Positions 27,221 to 36,704 of a DNA stretch of 64,000 nt are shown piece by piece. A program made the position numbers and the translations under genes. The notes below the pieces were generated by a model. The model was not told the DNA's origin and made no database searches. It was given only the letters and a program-made list of their open reading frames with translations. Each line of letters begins with the position of its first letter. Within the stretch, counting starts at the first letter, position 1. Origin of the DNA: JBBECJ01 sp963763325 (GTDB taxonomy: Bacteria > Chloroflexota > Chloroflexia > Thermomicrobiales > CFX8); assembly GCA_963763325.1 (NCBI GenBank), contig CAVXOL010000002.1:1-64000 (forward strand). Reading direction: 5' to 3'.

Positions 27221-28585
27221 GTGAAGACGGTGTATACGATGACCACGATCGACGACGAACGACTCGACCACGGGCTGGCGCTGAACGCCAAGCTGCTCTG
27301 TTCCGGCGTCTTCGTCGTCGGCCGCGAGCCGGAGGAGTTCATCGCCAACGACCTCCAGGAGACCGACTGGTTCGACTGGGACGCCGTTGACCTGACGATC
27401 GACCGCCAGAACCCGAGCGTGACGCTCGCCGCACGCGGCATCGCCCGAACCGCCGTCTACAACGGTCGCCAGGGCTGCACGATCATCCCGCGCGGCGAGA
27501 CGGGCCTGCATTTCACGCCGGTCGACTTCGAGCCGAACCTGCCCGACCCGGCGACGACGCCCTGGCCGATGGGCGACCTGGAGCCAGACGAAGCCCCGCC
27601 GAGCATCGACCGCGACAAGCTCGAAGCTGCCTTCGACCGTGCCCTCGACGACAGCGCCCTGCCGGTGCCGCAGATGACGCGCTCGCTGGTCGTCGTCCAC
27701 GGTGGCCGCGTCGTCGGCGAGCGTTACGCCGAGGGGATGGGTCCACGCACCCGCCACGTCAGCTGGTCGAGTGGCAAGAGCATTACGGCCGCGCTGGTCG
27801 GCATTCTGGCCGGTGAGGGCGTCTTCAGCGTCGATGAGCCGGCGCCGGTCGCCGAGTGGCAGGAGCCGGGCGACCCGCGCGGCGAGATCACGATCGCCGA
27901 CCTGCTGCGGATGAGCAGCGGCCTCAAGTTCGTGCGCCACCTCAACGGCAGTCCGCGCTATCTCTCAGCCTCCAACGACCACAACATGGTCTACCACGGC
28001 GCGATCGACGTCTTCCGTCACTCGATTGAGCGGCCACTGGAGTACCCGCCCAACACCGTCTGGCGCTACCACAACTGCGACACGCTGACGCTCGGCGCGC
28101 TCGTTCGCCGGACGGTCGAGGCGCGCGGCGAGGAGTACCTGACGTACCCGCAGCGGGCACTGTTCGACAAGATCGGCATCCGCGACCACATCCTCGAAGT
28201 CGACCCGTGGGGCAACTTCGTGATGACCGGCTTCGACTACGGGACAGGCCGCGACTGGGCGCGCTTTGGCCTGCTGCATCTCTGGGACGGCGTCTGGAAG
28301 CCGACCGGCGAGCGGATCCTGCCCGAGGGCTGGGTCGACTTCGTCCGCACCCCCGCCCCGGCCGACGACACGAGCGGCTACGGCGGCCAGTTCTGGCTCA
28401 ACGCCGGTGGCCGCCACCCGAACATCCCCGAGGACGCCTTCTGGGCCGCCGGCGCCTGGGGCCAACTGACGATGGTCATCCCCTCCCGCGACACCGTCAT
28501 CGTCCGCCTCGGCCACACCCGCGACAGCGAGAGCCTCGACGCGTACATCGACGAGACGTTCAGTAGCATCCTTGCGGCGCTGTAA
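27221..28585 (+). CDS. Serine hydrolase, class C beta-lactamase family
   Basis: 454 residues. Motif SxxK is SSGK in HVSWSSGKSITAALVG, the YxN motif is YHN in WRYHNCDTLTLGAL, and a late WGQ region stands in for the third motif. About 140 N-terminal residues precede the hydrolase domain and show no signal peptide, so it is probably cytoplasmic. Typical activities are esterase or D-amino peptide hydrolysis rather than true beta-lactam resistance. GTG 27221 is the outer start; ATG 27239 (TMTTIDDE) is an alternative. Confidence 0.8.
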   Translation: MKTVYTMTTIDDERLDHGLALNAKLLCSGVFVVGREPEEFIANDLQETDWFDWDAVDLTIDRQNPSVTLAARGIARTAVYNGRQGCTIIPRGETGLHFTPVDFEPNLPDPATTPWPMGDLEPDEAPPSIDRDKLEAAFDRALDDSALPVPQMTRSLVVVHGGRVVGERYAEGMGPRTRHVSWSSGKSITAALVGILAGEGVFSVDEPAPVAEWQEPGDPRGEITIADLLRMSSGLKFVRHLNGSPRYLSASNDHNMVYHGAIDVFRHSIERPLEYPPNTVWRYHNCDTLTLGALVRRTVEARGEEYLTYPQRALFDKIGIRDHILEVDPWGNFVMTGFDYGTGRDWARFGLLHLWDGVWKPTGERILPEGWVDFVRTPAPADDTSGYGGQFWLNAGGRHPNIPEDAFWAAGAWGQLTMVIPSRDTVIVRLGHTRDSESLDAYIDETFSSILAAL

Positions 28586-28627
28586 GTCGATCGGTGTCAG
28601 GTGACAGGTGTCAGGAGTAGGAATCGC

Positions 28628-29890
28628 GTGAGTCAAGCGACTGATACCGTGCAGCCGACGCCCGATTCCGCTGCGTCCGCAAGCGTTATGCGGAACCGAC
28701 CACTTATTACTCTGGCACTCGGACACTTCACGATTGACCTCTATGCCGGGTTGTTGCCGGTGCTCTTCCCGCTGCTGGCGCGCGAGTACGATCTCGAGCC
28801 TCGCGACGGTTGGGTTGATCGCGCTGGCGTACAGCGGGATGGGGTCGATCTCGCAGCCGTTGTTTGGCTGGCTGGCCGATCGGCATGGGACGCGGCTGAT
28901 CGGCGCGGCACTGATCTGGACGGCGGTGACGTTCGCCGGGATCGGCTTCGCGCCGTCGTTTCCGCTGATCCTGGTCCTGGCCGGGCTGGCCGGGATCGGC
29001 TCCGGCGCGTTCCACCCGTTCGGCGCGCTCAACGCCAACGCCGTCATCACGCCCGGCAAGCGCAACGCGGCCATGTCGGTCTACGCCTCGGGCGGCACGC
29101 TCGGCTTCGCGATCGGGCCGCTGATCGGCGTCGCGCTGCTGGCGCTGCTTGGCCAGCGTGGCCTTGCGTCTGATGCTGATTCCAGGCACAGCGATCGCCC
29201 TATGGCTGCTGTATGAGATGCGGACAATTGCCGTCAAGGGACGCGGGCGCGACGGGACGATCGACGCGAGCGATCCCACCGATCCCGAAGCTGGCGATGG
29301 CGGCCGTCATCCTCGTCATGATGTCGCGCTCGTGGACGATGTCGAGCATCTCGGCCTTCGTCCCGACCTGGTACGACGATCTCGGCTACTCAGCCGCCTT
29401 CTACGGCGCGCTGGCGACGACGATCACGATCGCCAGCGCGCTCGGCACGATTGGCTCCGGCTCGCTGGCCGACCGCCACGGCCGCCGCTCGTTGATCGTC
29501 TGGTCGCTCGTCCTGACGATGCCGACCGTGCTGCTCTTCGCCCAGTTCACCGGCCCAATTGCCTTCGTCACCGGCGCGCTGGTCGGCCTGCTGGCCGCAT
29601 CGACTGCTCCGCTGCTGCTGGTGATGGCCCAGCAACTGATGCGCGGCCGGGCCGGCGTCGCCAGCGGCCTGATCCTCGGCCTCGGCTTCGTGACGGGCGC
29701 GATCGGCGTCCCGATCACCGGCGCTGTCGCCGACGCGATCGGCATCCAGGACGCGATGCGCCTCCAGACCGTCATCGTCCTGCTCGCGATCCCGGTCGCG
29801 CTCTGGCTCCCGACCGAAGCGAAGGTTGAGGAGATGCACGCGCGGCAACGTAGGACCATTGTTTTGGGCGACTATGACGCGAGGAGTTGA
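28628..29890 (+). CDS. MFS transporter (Fsr/FosR-like), multiply frameshifted
   Basis: The protein is legible in pieces across frames: RPLITLALGHFTIDLYAGLL, then ATVGLIALAYSGMGSISQPLFGWLADR, then MLIPGTAIALWLLYEM, then AVILVMMSRSWTMSSISAFVP to the end. Changes fall near 28790, 29155 and 29270. The TIDLYAGLLPVLFP opening resembles fosmidomycin-resistance-type exporters. About 12 hydrophobic segments are expected. GTG 28628 follows AGGAG; ATG 28689 is possible. Three shifts may mean a pseudogene, but simple indel errors fit the pattern of the window. Its 3' end overlaps a minus-strand remnant. Confidence 0.7.
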
Positions 29891-30271
29891 AGTTGCTTCA
29901 GGATCGGCATGATGACGGCTTCTCGTCGCTGCTCGATATCAATAGCGTTGCGCGCCTTCTCGATCTCCTCGGAGGGGATGCCGGCAAGCTCGGCGAGTGG
30001 TAGCCAGTCAGGGTGCTCACGAACGGCACGGGTCGAGGAATCCCTCGATCTGGAGACCGACTACTCGGTGACCCATTCGATCGACCGAGAGATAAAGACA
30101 TTCATCCACATCGATGCTGGTTGTTGGTTACCGCGGTTGAAGAAGTGAACATAGAGCGTATCAGCCGCGTCGTTGTACGTAATACAGGCGCGACGGGATC
30201 AATATCTCCGGCATGGGAAGGATCGGCACAAACCCAGAATCGTCAGCGATGGACGCTACCGTCGTTGCCAT
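29872..30271 (-). pseudogene. DUF2283-like small protein, decayed or frameshifted
   Basis: The start MATTVASIADDSGFVPILPM at 30271 leads into PEILIPSRL. A frame change gives a DUF2283-like core (NDAADTLYVHFFNRGN and RVVGLQIEGFLD, read across frames), then the tail PDWLPLAELAGIPSEEIEKA ... AVIMPILKQLQLLAS ending at 29872. DUF2283 proteins are small and often sit next to toxin-like genes. The start overlaps the end of the upstream nuclease-like gene by 16 bases, an operon arrangement. At least two shifts are needed. Confidence 0.5.
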
Positions 30272-30604
30272 TTGAATCGCTCACCATGTTTCTGGTAATG
30301 AGGCGCTGCATATGCGGAAACGATCGTTCCAATTTCTTCGCTCCAACCATTTCGTACCGCACAACGAACTTCAGATAGTCCAGATCATTCGGGTGATCCA
30401 GATAATCGCGCCCGTAGAAATTCTCACCAGTCGGAATAGGTCGCGTCGAAATTTACTCGCTCCGGATCGGCGAGTACGGCCATGATCACATCGAATCTAT
30501 CCACCATATCAGCCGTGGTCGCCGACGATCTTGTCGTACCAGGTGTCTTCGTAGAGAACGACTTCGCGGCCCCATCGGTCCGCGCACCGCAGCACTTCAG
30601 CCAC
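30256..30604 (-). pseudogene. PBECR/DUF4258-like nuclease-type toxin, frameshifted
   Basis: Reading across frames gives EVVLYEDTWYDKIVGDH, then DVIMAVLADPERVNFDATYS, ENFYGRDYLDHPNDLDYLKF and SEEIGTIVSAYAAPHYQKHG ending FKWQRR. The order of WxxI-xxH, an IxAVLxDPexV helix, a fYxRd segment, LKxVV and IvSAY resembles barnase-EndoU-ColicinE5/D-RelE-like (PBECR) proteins. The family call is by pattern only. Two or three frame changes occur. GTG 30604 is a plausible start. The DUF2283-like gene overlaps its end, suggesting a two-gene toxin-antitoxin-like module. Confidence 0.45.
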
Positions 30605-30732
30605 GCTCCGCTGGCCTCCATTGTACGCCTCTGTTTCTCGAATCGATGCAGGCAGTATAGCGAACGCTGAACCGTGCTATTGTCAGCGGATCGTCGCGGC
30701 TACGACATCGTTCAGTGGGAAGAGGTGCGCTG

Positions 30733-31548
30733 ATGAAGGTCTACATGTCGGTTGATATCGAGGGGGTCGCGGGCGTCATTGACCGCTCGCAGGGGGCGCT
30801 CGATGGGGGGCGAGACTACGAACTGGGGCGGCTGCTGATGACGGAGGAGACGAACGCCGCCATCCTCGGGGCGCTCGATGCCGGGGCGGACGAGATCGTC
30901 ATCAACGACAGCCACGGGCCGATGCGTGCGCTGCTCCCACTCCAACTCCACCCGAAGGCGACGCTGATCCAGGGGCGGATCAAGCACCGTTTCATGGTCG
31001 AAGGGCTGGACGACTCGTTCGACGCCGTCTTCATGGTCGGCTATCACGCAGCCGCCGGGGTGCGCGATGGCGTCCTCAACCACGCGTTTCACCCGTACGA
31101 GTTGCGCTACAACGGGCAGGTCTGGAGCGAGATCGGGCTGACGGCCTCGATCGCGGGACACTACGGGGTGCCGGTCGCACTGGTGACGGGTGACGACGCC
31201 GCGATCCGCGACGCGGAGGCGTTGCTCCCGCCGCATGTCGGCGTCTCGGTCAAGCGGGGCATCTCGCGACTGGGCGGTGAGAGCGTCCACCCGGAGGTCG
31301 CCCGCGAGCGCATTCGCGACGGCGCGCGGCAGGCGATCGAGCGACTGGCCGAGTTCGAGCCGCTCAAGGTGAAGACGCCGGTCGAGATTGAGATGGACCT
31401 TTACCACTCGCCGCAAGCGGATATCACCGCGCTGATCCCGACTGTCGAGCGCGTTGGCGACCGGACGGTGCGGTTCGAGTCGCCGGATGCGCTGCGCGCG
31501 TATCAGACATTCCTGGCGACGTACTACATTATTCGCGACCTCGTCTAA
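30733..31548 (+). CDS. dppA: D-aminopeptidase, M55 family (DppA-like)
   Basis: 271 residues, intact. It opens MKVYMSVDIEGVAGVIDRSQ; the metal-binding SxDxEG motif is at residues 6-11. Then come the conserved NDSHGPMRAL, MVGYHAAAGV and LNHAFHP segments and the NGxxxxEIGLTASIAGHYG region. M55 enzymes are zinc-dependent, often decameric, and release D-amino acids such as D-Ala from peptides. No dipeptide transporter is adjacent. Start chosen on the conserved N-terminus with GAAGAGG upstream. Confidence 0.88.
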   Translation: MKVYMSVDIEGVAGVIDRSQGALDGGRDYELGRLLMTEETNAAILGALDAGADEIVINDSHGPMRALLPLQLHPKATLIQGRIKHRFMVEGLDDSFDAVFMVGYHAAAGVRDGVLNHAFHPYELRYNGQVWSEIGLTASIAGHYGVPVALVTGDDAAIRDAEALLPPHVGVSVKRGISRLGGESVHPEVARERIRDGARQAIERLAEFEPLKVKTPVEIEMDLYHSPQADITALIPTVERVGDRTVRFESPDALRAYQTFLATYYIIRDLV

Positions 31549-31560
31549 CACCTTGCGTAT

Positions 31561-31731
31561 TCCTCGTAGGGACAGTGTCTCAGACCTGTCCGCGGCCCGC
31601 AGGCCGAAGGCTCGTTGCACACGCGGTTTCGACATGGGTGGCATACGTCTGCGCTCATGTATCAAGTCCTCGGGTGTTGGAGCATCGGCCTGCGGGCCGC
31701 GGACAGGTCTGAGACACTGTCCCTACGAGGA
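31561..31731. repeat. MITE-like inverted-repeat element, family 2
   Basis: Bases 31561-31607 and 31685-31731 are perfect 47-base inverted copies around a 77-base loop. The arm sequence differs from family 1. The element starts 13 bases after the dppA stop and ends 87 bases before the SDR gene. It contains no gene. A perfect match over 47 bases implies recent origin or active maintenance. Confidence 0.88.
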
Positions 31732-31817
31732 TCGATGGGAAATCCTCTGTCACGGGGCAGTTGGTATAGGTACGATGCGAACATCATGACCAGAGATAGG
31801 GAACGGGAGGCGGAAAG

Positions 31818-32621
31818 ATGGCGGTACTGGCCGGAAAAGTAGCGGTCGTCACTGGTGGCGCGTCGGGGATCGGGCGGGCGATCGCGCTGCGCTATGGGCG
31901 CGAGGGCGCGATCGTCACGGTCGCGGACTGGAACGCAGACGGCGGTGAGGAAACGGCCGCGATGATCCGCGAGGCGACCGGCCGAGCGACGTTCGCGCAG
32001 TGCGATGTCTCCGATCCGGAGCAGGTGCGGGCGACGATCGACCGGGCGGCCGAGGACGCTGGGCGACTCGACATCCTCGTCAACAATGCCGGTGTCGGCG
32101 GCGGCGGCCAGGCGGTCGCCGACATCCCGGTCGATGCCTTCCAGACGGTGATCGGCATCAACCTGCTCGGTCCGTTCTACGGCGCGAAGTTCGCGATCCC
32201 GCATCTGCGGAAGGCCGGCGGCGGCTCGATCATCAACATCGCATCGACCTACGGGCTGATCGGCGCGCCGAACACGCCGGCCTACGCGGCGGCCAAAGGT
32301 GGCCTGATCATGCTGACGAAGCAGATGGCGGTCGACTACTCGCACGAGAACATCCGTGTCAACGCCATCTGCCCCGGCTTCGTCGACACCGACCTCGGCG
32401 GACGCCGGGCGCGGATGTCGCCGGAGGACGCGGCCAGGGCGCTGGCGCTGCGCGAGTCGCGGGCCGCGATCCAGCCGATCGGGCGTCAGGCCCAGCCGGA
32501 CGAGATGGCCGGCGCGGCCGTCTTCCTCGCCAGCGACGACGCCTCGTTCGTCGTCGGAGCGATCCTGACCGTCGATGGCGGCCAGTCGATCCTGCACAAC
32601 TGGGGACAGTACTACGAGTAG
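31818..32621 (+). CDS. SDR family oxidoreductase (FabG-like)
   Basis: 267 residues of classical short-chain dehydrogenase. The cofactor motif is TGGASGIG near residues 12-19, then NNAGVGG, the active-site Ser in IASTYG and YAAAK. DWNADG at the end of beta-2 (Asp) points to NAD preference. The end VDGGQSILHNWGQYYE is standard for the family apart from a slightly long tail. GGGAGG precedes the ATG. A small AtzG-like protein and an amidase follow with 15- and 6-base gaps, so the three genes probably form an operon. Confidence 0.87.
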   Translation: MAVLAGKVAVVTGGASGIGRAIALRYGREGAIVTVADWNADGGEETAAMIREATGRATFAQCDVSDPEQVRATIDRAAEDAGRLDILVNNAGVGGGGQAVADIPVDAFQTVIGINLLGPFYGAKFAIPHLRKAGGGSIINIASTYGLIGAPNTPAYAAAKGGLIMLTKQMAVDYSHENIRVNAICPGFVDTDLGGRRARMSPEDAARALALRESRAAIQPIGRQAQPDEMAGAAVFLASDDASFVVGAILTVDGGQSILHNWGQYYE

Positions 32622-32636
32622 CCGGAAGGTGATGTC

Positions 32637-32834
32637 ATGACTGACGTGCGCGATGGGAAACGGGATGAGGCAGGCATGCTGATTCGGTCCAGCGGCCTGA
32701 CACTGACCAGCGACGAACTCGACCGGGTCAGCAAACTCTATGCGCACTATACCGCTGACCGCGCAGCGCTGGCGTCGCACGCGGTTGGCGAGTTGGAGCC
32801 TGCAACCGATCTTTCACGCACTGCGACAGGATGA
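32637..32834 (+). CDS. Small AtzG/GatC-like protein preceding an amidase
   Basis: 65 residues with a helical core LTLTSDELDRVSKLYAHYTADRAAL. Its size and position 6 bases before an amidase resemble the AtzG-like or GatC-like small subunits that stabilise amidases such as AtzE. GGAAGG precedes the ATG. Sequence evidence is thin, so the call rests mostly on context. Confidence 0.5.
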   Translation: MTDVRDGKRDEAGMLIRSSGLTLTSDELDRVSKLYAHYTADRAALASHAVGELEPATDLSRTATG

Positions 32835-32840
32835 ACACCC

Positions 32841-34250
32841 ATGAGCAGCACGGACGATCTGGCATTCGCGAGTATCGCCGAACTGAGCGCCCGGCTCGAT
32901 CGTGGCGAGCTGTCGTCGCGCGAGGTCACCGAGGCGCAGATCGCGCGGATCGACGCCCATGACGCGTCATTGAACGCCTACATCACGGTCATGCGGGATC
33001 AGGCGCTGGCGGCGGCTGACGCTGCCGACGCTCGACGGCGGGCGGGAGAGCGCGGAGACCTGCTCGGCGTGCCGCTGGCGGTCAAGGATCTGTTCGCAAC
33101 GGCTGGAGTCCGGACGACAGCCGGTGCGCGCATTCTGGCTGATTCGGTGCCGGACGAGACGGCGACGGCTGTGCGACTACTCGAAGAGGCAGGCGCCGTC
33201 ATCCTCGGCAAGACCAACATGATGGAGTTTGCCTACGGCTATCCACATCCTGACTTCGGCGAGTCACGTAATCCGTGGGACACGGCACATACCGCCGGCG
33301 GATCGAGCGGTGGGTCAGCCGCCGCCGTCGCGGCGGGAATGGCGTACGGGGCGCTCGGCAGCGACACCGGCGGCAGTATCCGCTCACCCGCTGCCTATTG
33401 CGGCATCACGGGACTGAAGCCGACCTATGGCCGGGTCAGCCGTCACGGCGTCGTTCCACTCGCCTGGTCGCTCGACCACTGCGGGCCGTTGACCCGCACC
33501 GCCCACGACACGGCACTCATCTTCGACGCGATCGCCGGTTACGACCCGCGCGATCCGGCATCGGCGACCGAGCCATTCGTGGCGACCGCGGCCGAGATCG
33601 GGCGATCGGTCGCGGGGCTGCGGCTCGGCGTCGTCGGCCAGTTCTTCGAGCGCCACGTTGAACCGGACCTACGCCAGGTCGCTGACGACGCCATGAAGTC
33701 GTGGACCGCCATCGGTGTGGAACTCATCCCGATCGAGCTGGAGTGTGTGCCGCTGGTCGGGCCGACGATCATGCCGCTCGTCCAGGCGGAGGCGACCGCC
33801 TACCACTGGCAGTCCCTCCTTGACCGGCCAGACGACTTTGGCCCCGACGTTCGCGACAACCTGCGGCTTGGCGCCACGATCCTCGCCAAGGACTACCTGC
33901 AGGCGCAACGGGCGCGACGCCAGATGCAGGCGGAGATCGACGCTGTGCTGCGGACGGTCGATGCGATCGTCTTTCCGACCCAGCCGATCGTCGCGCCTCG
34001 GCTCGACAGCTATCGCGTCACCGAACCTGACGAAACGGACGTTCTCGAAGGCGAGATCGGTCACACCGGCCTGGCCAACCTGACCGGCCACCCGGCAGTC
34101 TCGATCCCATGCGGGTTCACTCCGGCGGGACTGCCAGTCGCCCTCCAACTCACCGGGCGCGCGTTCGGCGAGGCGACGATCCTGGCAATCGCACACGCCT
34201 ACCAGCAAGCAACCGACTGGCACACGCGCCGGCCATCGCTGGCGAGTTAA
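32841..34250 (+). CDS. Amidase (amidase signature family)
   Basis: 469 residues, intact. The catalytic triad is visible: Lys in GVPLAVKDLFATAGV, cis-Ser in HTAGGSSGGSAAAV and nucleophile Ser in GSDTGGSIRSPAA. The C-terminal PCGFTPAGLPVALQL is shared with the partial amidase at the window start. It hydrolyses an amide to acid and ammonia; the substrate is unknown. It could be a GatA-like or a catabolic amidase. No gatB is present, so tRNA amidation is unlikely. A preceding small protein may be its partner. A hairpin follows the stop. Confidence 0.87.
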   Translation: MSSTDDLAFASIAELSARLDRGELSSREVTEAQIARIDAHDASLNAYITVMRDQALAAADAADARRRAGERGDLLGVPLAVKDLFATAGVRTTAGARILADSVPDETATAVRLLEEAGAVILGKTNMMEFAYGYPHPDFGESRNPWDTAHTAGGSSGGSAAAVAAGMAYGALGSDTGGSIRSPAAYCGITGLKPTYGRVSRHGVVPLAWSLDHCGPLTRTAHDTALIFDAIAGYDPRDPASATEPFVATAAEIGRSVAGLRLGVVGQFFERHVEPDLRQVADDAMKSWTAIGVELIPIELECVPLVGPTIMPLVQAEATAYHWQSLLDRPDDFGPDVRDNLRLGATILAKDYLQAQRARRQMQAEIDAVLRTVDAIVFPTQPIVAPRLDSYRVTEPDETDVLEGEIGHTGLANLTGHPAVSIPCGFTPAGLPVALQLTGRAFGEATILAIAHAYQQATDWHTRRPSLAS

Positions 34251-34260
34251 AGCACGTTTG

Positions 34261-34309
34261 CCCTGTCGTCCTTCGCTGCCGGGTGCCCTTTGGGCGGAGG
34301 ACGACAGGG
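34261..34309 (+). terminator. Hairpin after the amidase gene
   Basis: CCCTGTCGTCCT (34261-34272) and AGGACGACAGGG (34298-34309) form a perfect 12-bp stem with a 25-base loop that itself holds a small GCCC/GGGC stem. It starts 10 bases after the amidase stop. It may be a terminator or a small dispersed repeat. Confidence 0.5.
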
Positions 34310-34386
34310 AGTTGGGCGTGACGTGAATCGCCAAATCGGCTTGTCAATGGCAGCGGTCAACACAACGTCCTGATGAGGAGCCAGCC

Positions 34387-34584
34387 ATGCATCACAAGTT
34401 CAATGAGATCACGCCGTGGGCATGGGCCTCGGTCGGGGCGGCCATCGCGTCGGCAGCCATTCTCGGAACCGCCGCCGAAGTCGTCCGCCGCAAGGCCGGT
34501 CAGATCGCGATCCTCGATCTGGGGCTACCATTCGACCCATACTACGGTCTGGCCGAGTACGCACTCAGCGTCGAGCCGGCATAA
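34387..34584 (+). CDS. Small single-span membrane-associated protein, unknown
   Basis: 65 residues. Residues 11-30 (TPWAWASVGAAIASAAILGT) are hydrophobic enough for one short membrane span, followed by a polar tail ending LSVEPA. AGGAG precedes the ATG. I do not recognise a family. It lies between the amidase operon and a convergent beta-lactamase-like gene. Confidence 0.5.
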   Translation: MHHKFNEITPWAWASVGAAIASAAILGTAAEVVRRKAGQIAILDLGLPFDPYYGLAEYALSVEPA

Positions 34585-34605
34585 CGACCGACGAATACGT
34601 TCCCG

Positions 34606-35668
34606 TCAACTCGCCAGCGCTATCTCAAGCGCCGCCATCGTCACGTACCACTGCGGCTCGTAGACGAAGTCCACGTTGGCCATCGCGACCGCAGCCAGAC
34701 CAGCGTCCGGGACGATGATGACCTGGCTGAGAAAGCCCGTGTCCTCGCCATCATGCTTGATCGTCTTCCGGCCGCGATAGGCATCGATGAACCACGACAG
34801 GCCAACCCGCGTGTGCGAATCGGGATCGACAGACAGGCCCGGCGTCCACATCGCCTCCAACGACTCACGCGACAGGATGCGGGAGCCGTCGAGTTCGCCG
34901 CCGTTGAGGTTCGCCAGCGCCCAGCGGCACATATCGTTGACATTCGAGTAGAGCGTCGAGCTTGGCGCGTGGGCGCGGTGGTACGGGAAGACGCTGCTGA
35001 CTCTCGCCTCGCCGTGCTCATCGACGATATGGCCACGGCTCAACAAGGCGGGATCGGTCTCGCGCACGAGCAGCGTGCTCTGGTTCATCCCGAGCGGGCG
35101 CAGGATCCGCTCGGCGATAGCCTCCTCGAACGTCACGCCCCGCGCCTTCGCGATCAGATCGCCTAGCACCTCGTAGGCGATGTTCGAGTAGGCGAAGCTC
35201 TCGCCAGGCGTCGCCAGCCAGTTCCCGATCGGCCAACGACCGGACGTAGCGTTCCAGCGCGCCCTCGTCGTACTCCGGGCGGTCCCAGCCGTAGTCCTCT
35301 TCGTCGGGCATCCCGCCAGTATGTGAGAGCATCTGCCGGATCGTGATCTGGCCGGTGCGCTCGTCGGCCATTGCGAAGTACGGCAGGTGCTGGACGACCG
35401 GGTCATCGAGCGCGACGAGTCCATCCTCGACCAGTTGCATGACCGCCGTCGCGACGAACGGCTTGGTGACCGACGCCATGTGGAAGAGCGTTTCGGGGGT
35501 CACCGGACGCCGGTCATCCAGGCTGGCGACGCCGAAGCCGCGCGCGTAGACCATTGCGCCATCGGCGACGACGCCAACTGCCATCCCTGGGATCCGGGTC
35601 AGGGCCATCATCTGCTCGACGAATGGCGTGAGCCGCCGGTCGAGCGCATCAGTCAACTGGGTAGTCAT
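34606..35668 (-). CDS. Serine hydrolase, class C beta-lactamase family, frameshifted
   Basis: About 354 residues. SxxK is SVTK in FHMASVTKPFVATAVM, YxN is YSN in FAYSNIAYEVLGDL, and HDGEDTGF supplies the third motif, all expected for class C/penicillin-binding-like hydrolases. The frame changes once near 35220, between LADREL and ATPGESFAYSN. No signal peptide is seen. ATG 35668 follows AGGGG; 35683 is the outer alternative. Substrate unknown. Confidence 0.8.
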
Positions 35669-35729
35669 CTCGCCCCTGTCCATATCCTGCAGGGACGATC
35701 CCCGCCATCGCGCCAGTATCTCCTGATCG

Positions 35730-36672
35730 CTAGTCGTCTTTCAATTCTGGCGGATAGAGGTAGTAATTGGCGGCACTCGCCGCCTGGCCGCCTTCGTGGA
35801 CGGCCGTGCTGATCTGGTGGGAGTGGAGGCGGGTCACATCGCCTGCGGCATAGACGCCTGGGACATTCGTCTTCTGCTCGGTATCAACCGTGATGTACCC
35901 ATGCGGGCTGAGCTCGACTCCGAGTCCGTCGATCAATTCCGTCTGCGGCGTCTGCCCCTGGACGGCGAAGAGCTGGTCCAGCTCGATCGTGCGGCCACCG
36001 TCGGTCCGGATCTCACGGAAGAAACCTCCCTCTCCATGGACAGTGCCGATCTTATCGTGGATCAGTGGGATACCGGACGCTTCGAGCCGCTGCTGGAACC
36101 GCTCGTCGATGTCGCATTCGGCTGGAGTTGGTCAGCACGGTCAGCTTGTCCGTAAAACGCTGGAGCTGCAGCGCCTCCGACGCGGTTGTGTTCTGGTTGC
36201 CGACGACAACGACCCGCTCGTCCTTGCACGCGTATCCATCGCAGGTGATGCACCAGAACATGCTGCGCCCGACGTACTCGTCCCAACCCTCGAAGTGCGG
36301 GTAGTGGTCGACGACGCCGGTCGCGATGATGACCGCTCGCCCACGCCACTCCCCTGCCTGGCCCGCCGCGACGAACCAGTCTCCATCTCGGCGCACCTCG
36401 GTGATCTTGCGGTCGAGACAGGTCACCTGCGGGTATTCACCGAGCTGCTGGCGACCCAGTTCACGCAGATCGCGAGCAGCCACACCACCCGGAAAGCCGA
36501 GGTAGTTGTGGTTCGTCTGATGCCAGGTCGAACGCCCCTGCCCAGCATCGAAGATGATCACGCTCCGGTCAAAGCGCGCCAGGTAGAGCGCCGCCGACAA
36601 TCCCGCCGGCCCTCCCCCAACGACCAGCACCTCGGCCTCACGCTGCTCTGTTATGTCACTGTGCTTGATCAC
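35730..36672 (-). CDS. NAD(P)/FAD-dependent oxidoreductase, thioredoxin reductase-like, frameshifted
   Basis: About 313 residues. FAD motif VLVVGGGPAGLSAALYLARF, redox-like CxxC in MFWCITCDGYAC, NAD(P) motif VVVVGNQNTTASEAL and the C-terminal FAD segment VPGVYAAGDVTRLHSHQ are in thioredoxin-reductase order. The frame breaks near 36128, after TNS; the rest reads CDIDERFQQRLEASG onward. The second nucleotide motif (GNQNTTA) departs from the usual GxGxxA. Likely a flavoprotein disulfide or alkyl-hydroperoxide-type reductase. It sits just downstream of a truncated TIR gene. Confidence 0.8.
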
Positions 36673-36704
36673 ACCGGCTCCTCGTGGCTTCCTGCTATGG
36701 CCCG

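Noticed and set aside
27140..27940. Long minus-strand ORF opposite the class C hydrolase (and similar ones opposite other GC-rich genes)
   Set aside because: Antisense shadow of a well-supported gene; composition rich in Arg/Ala/Gly with no motifs.
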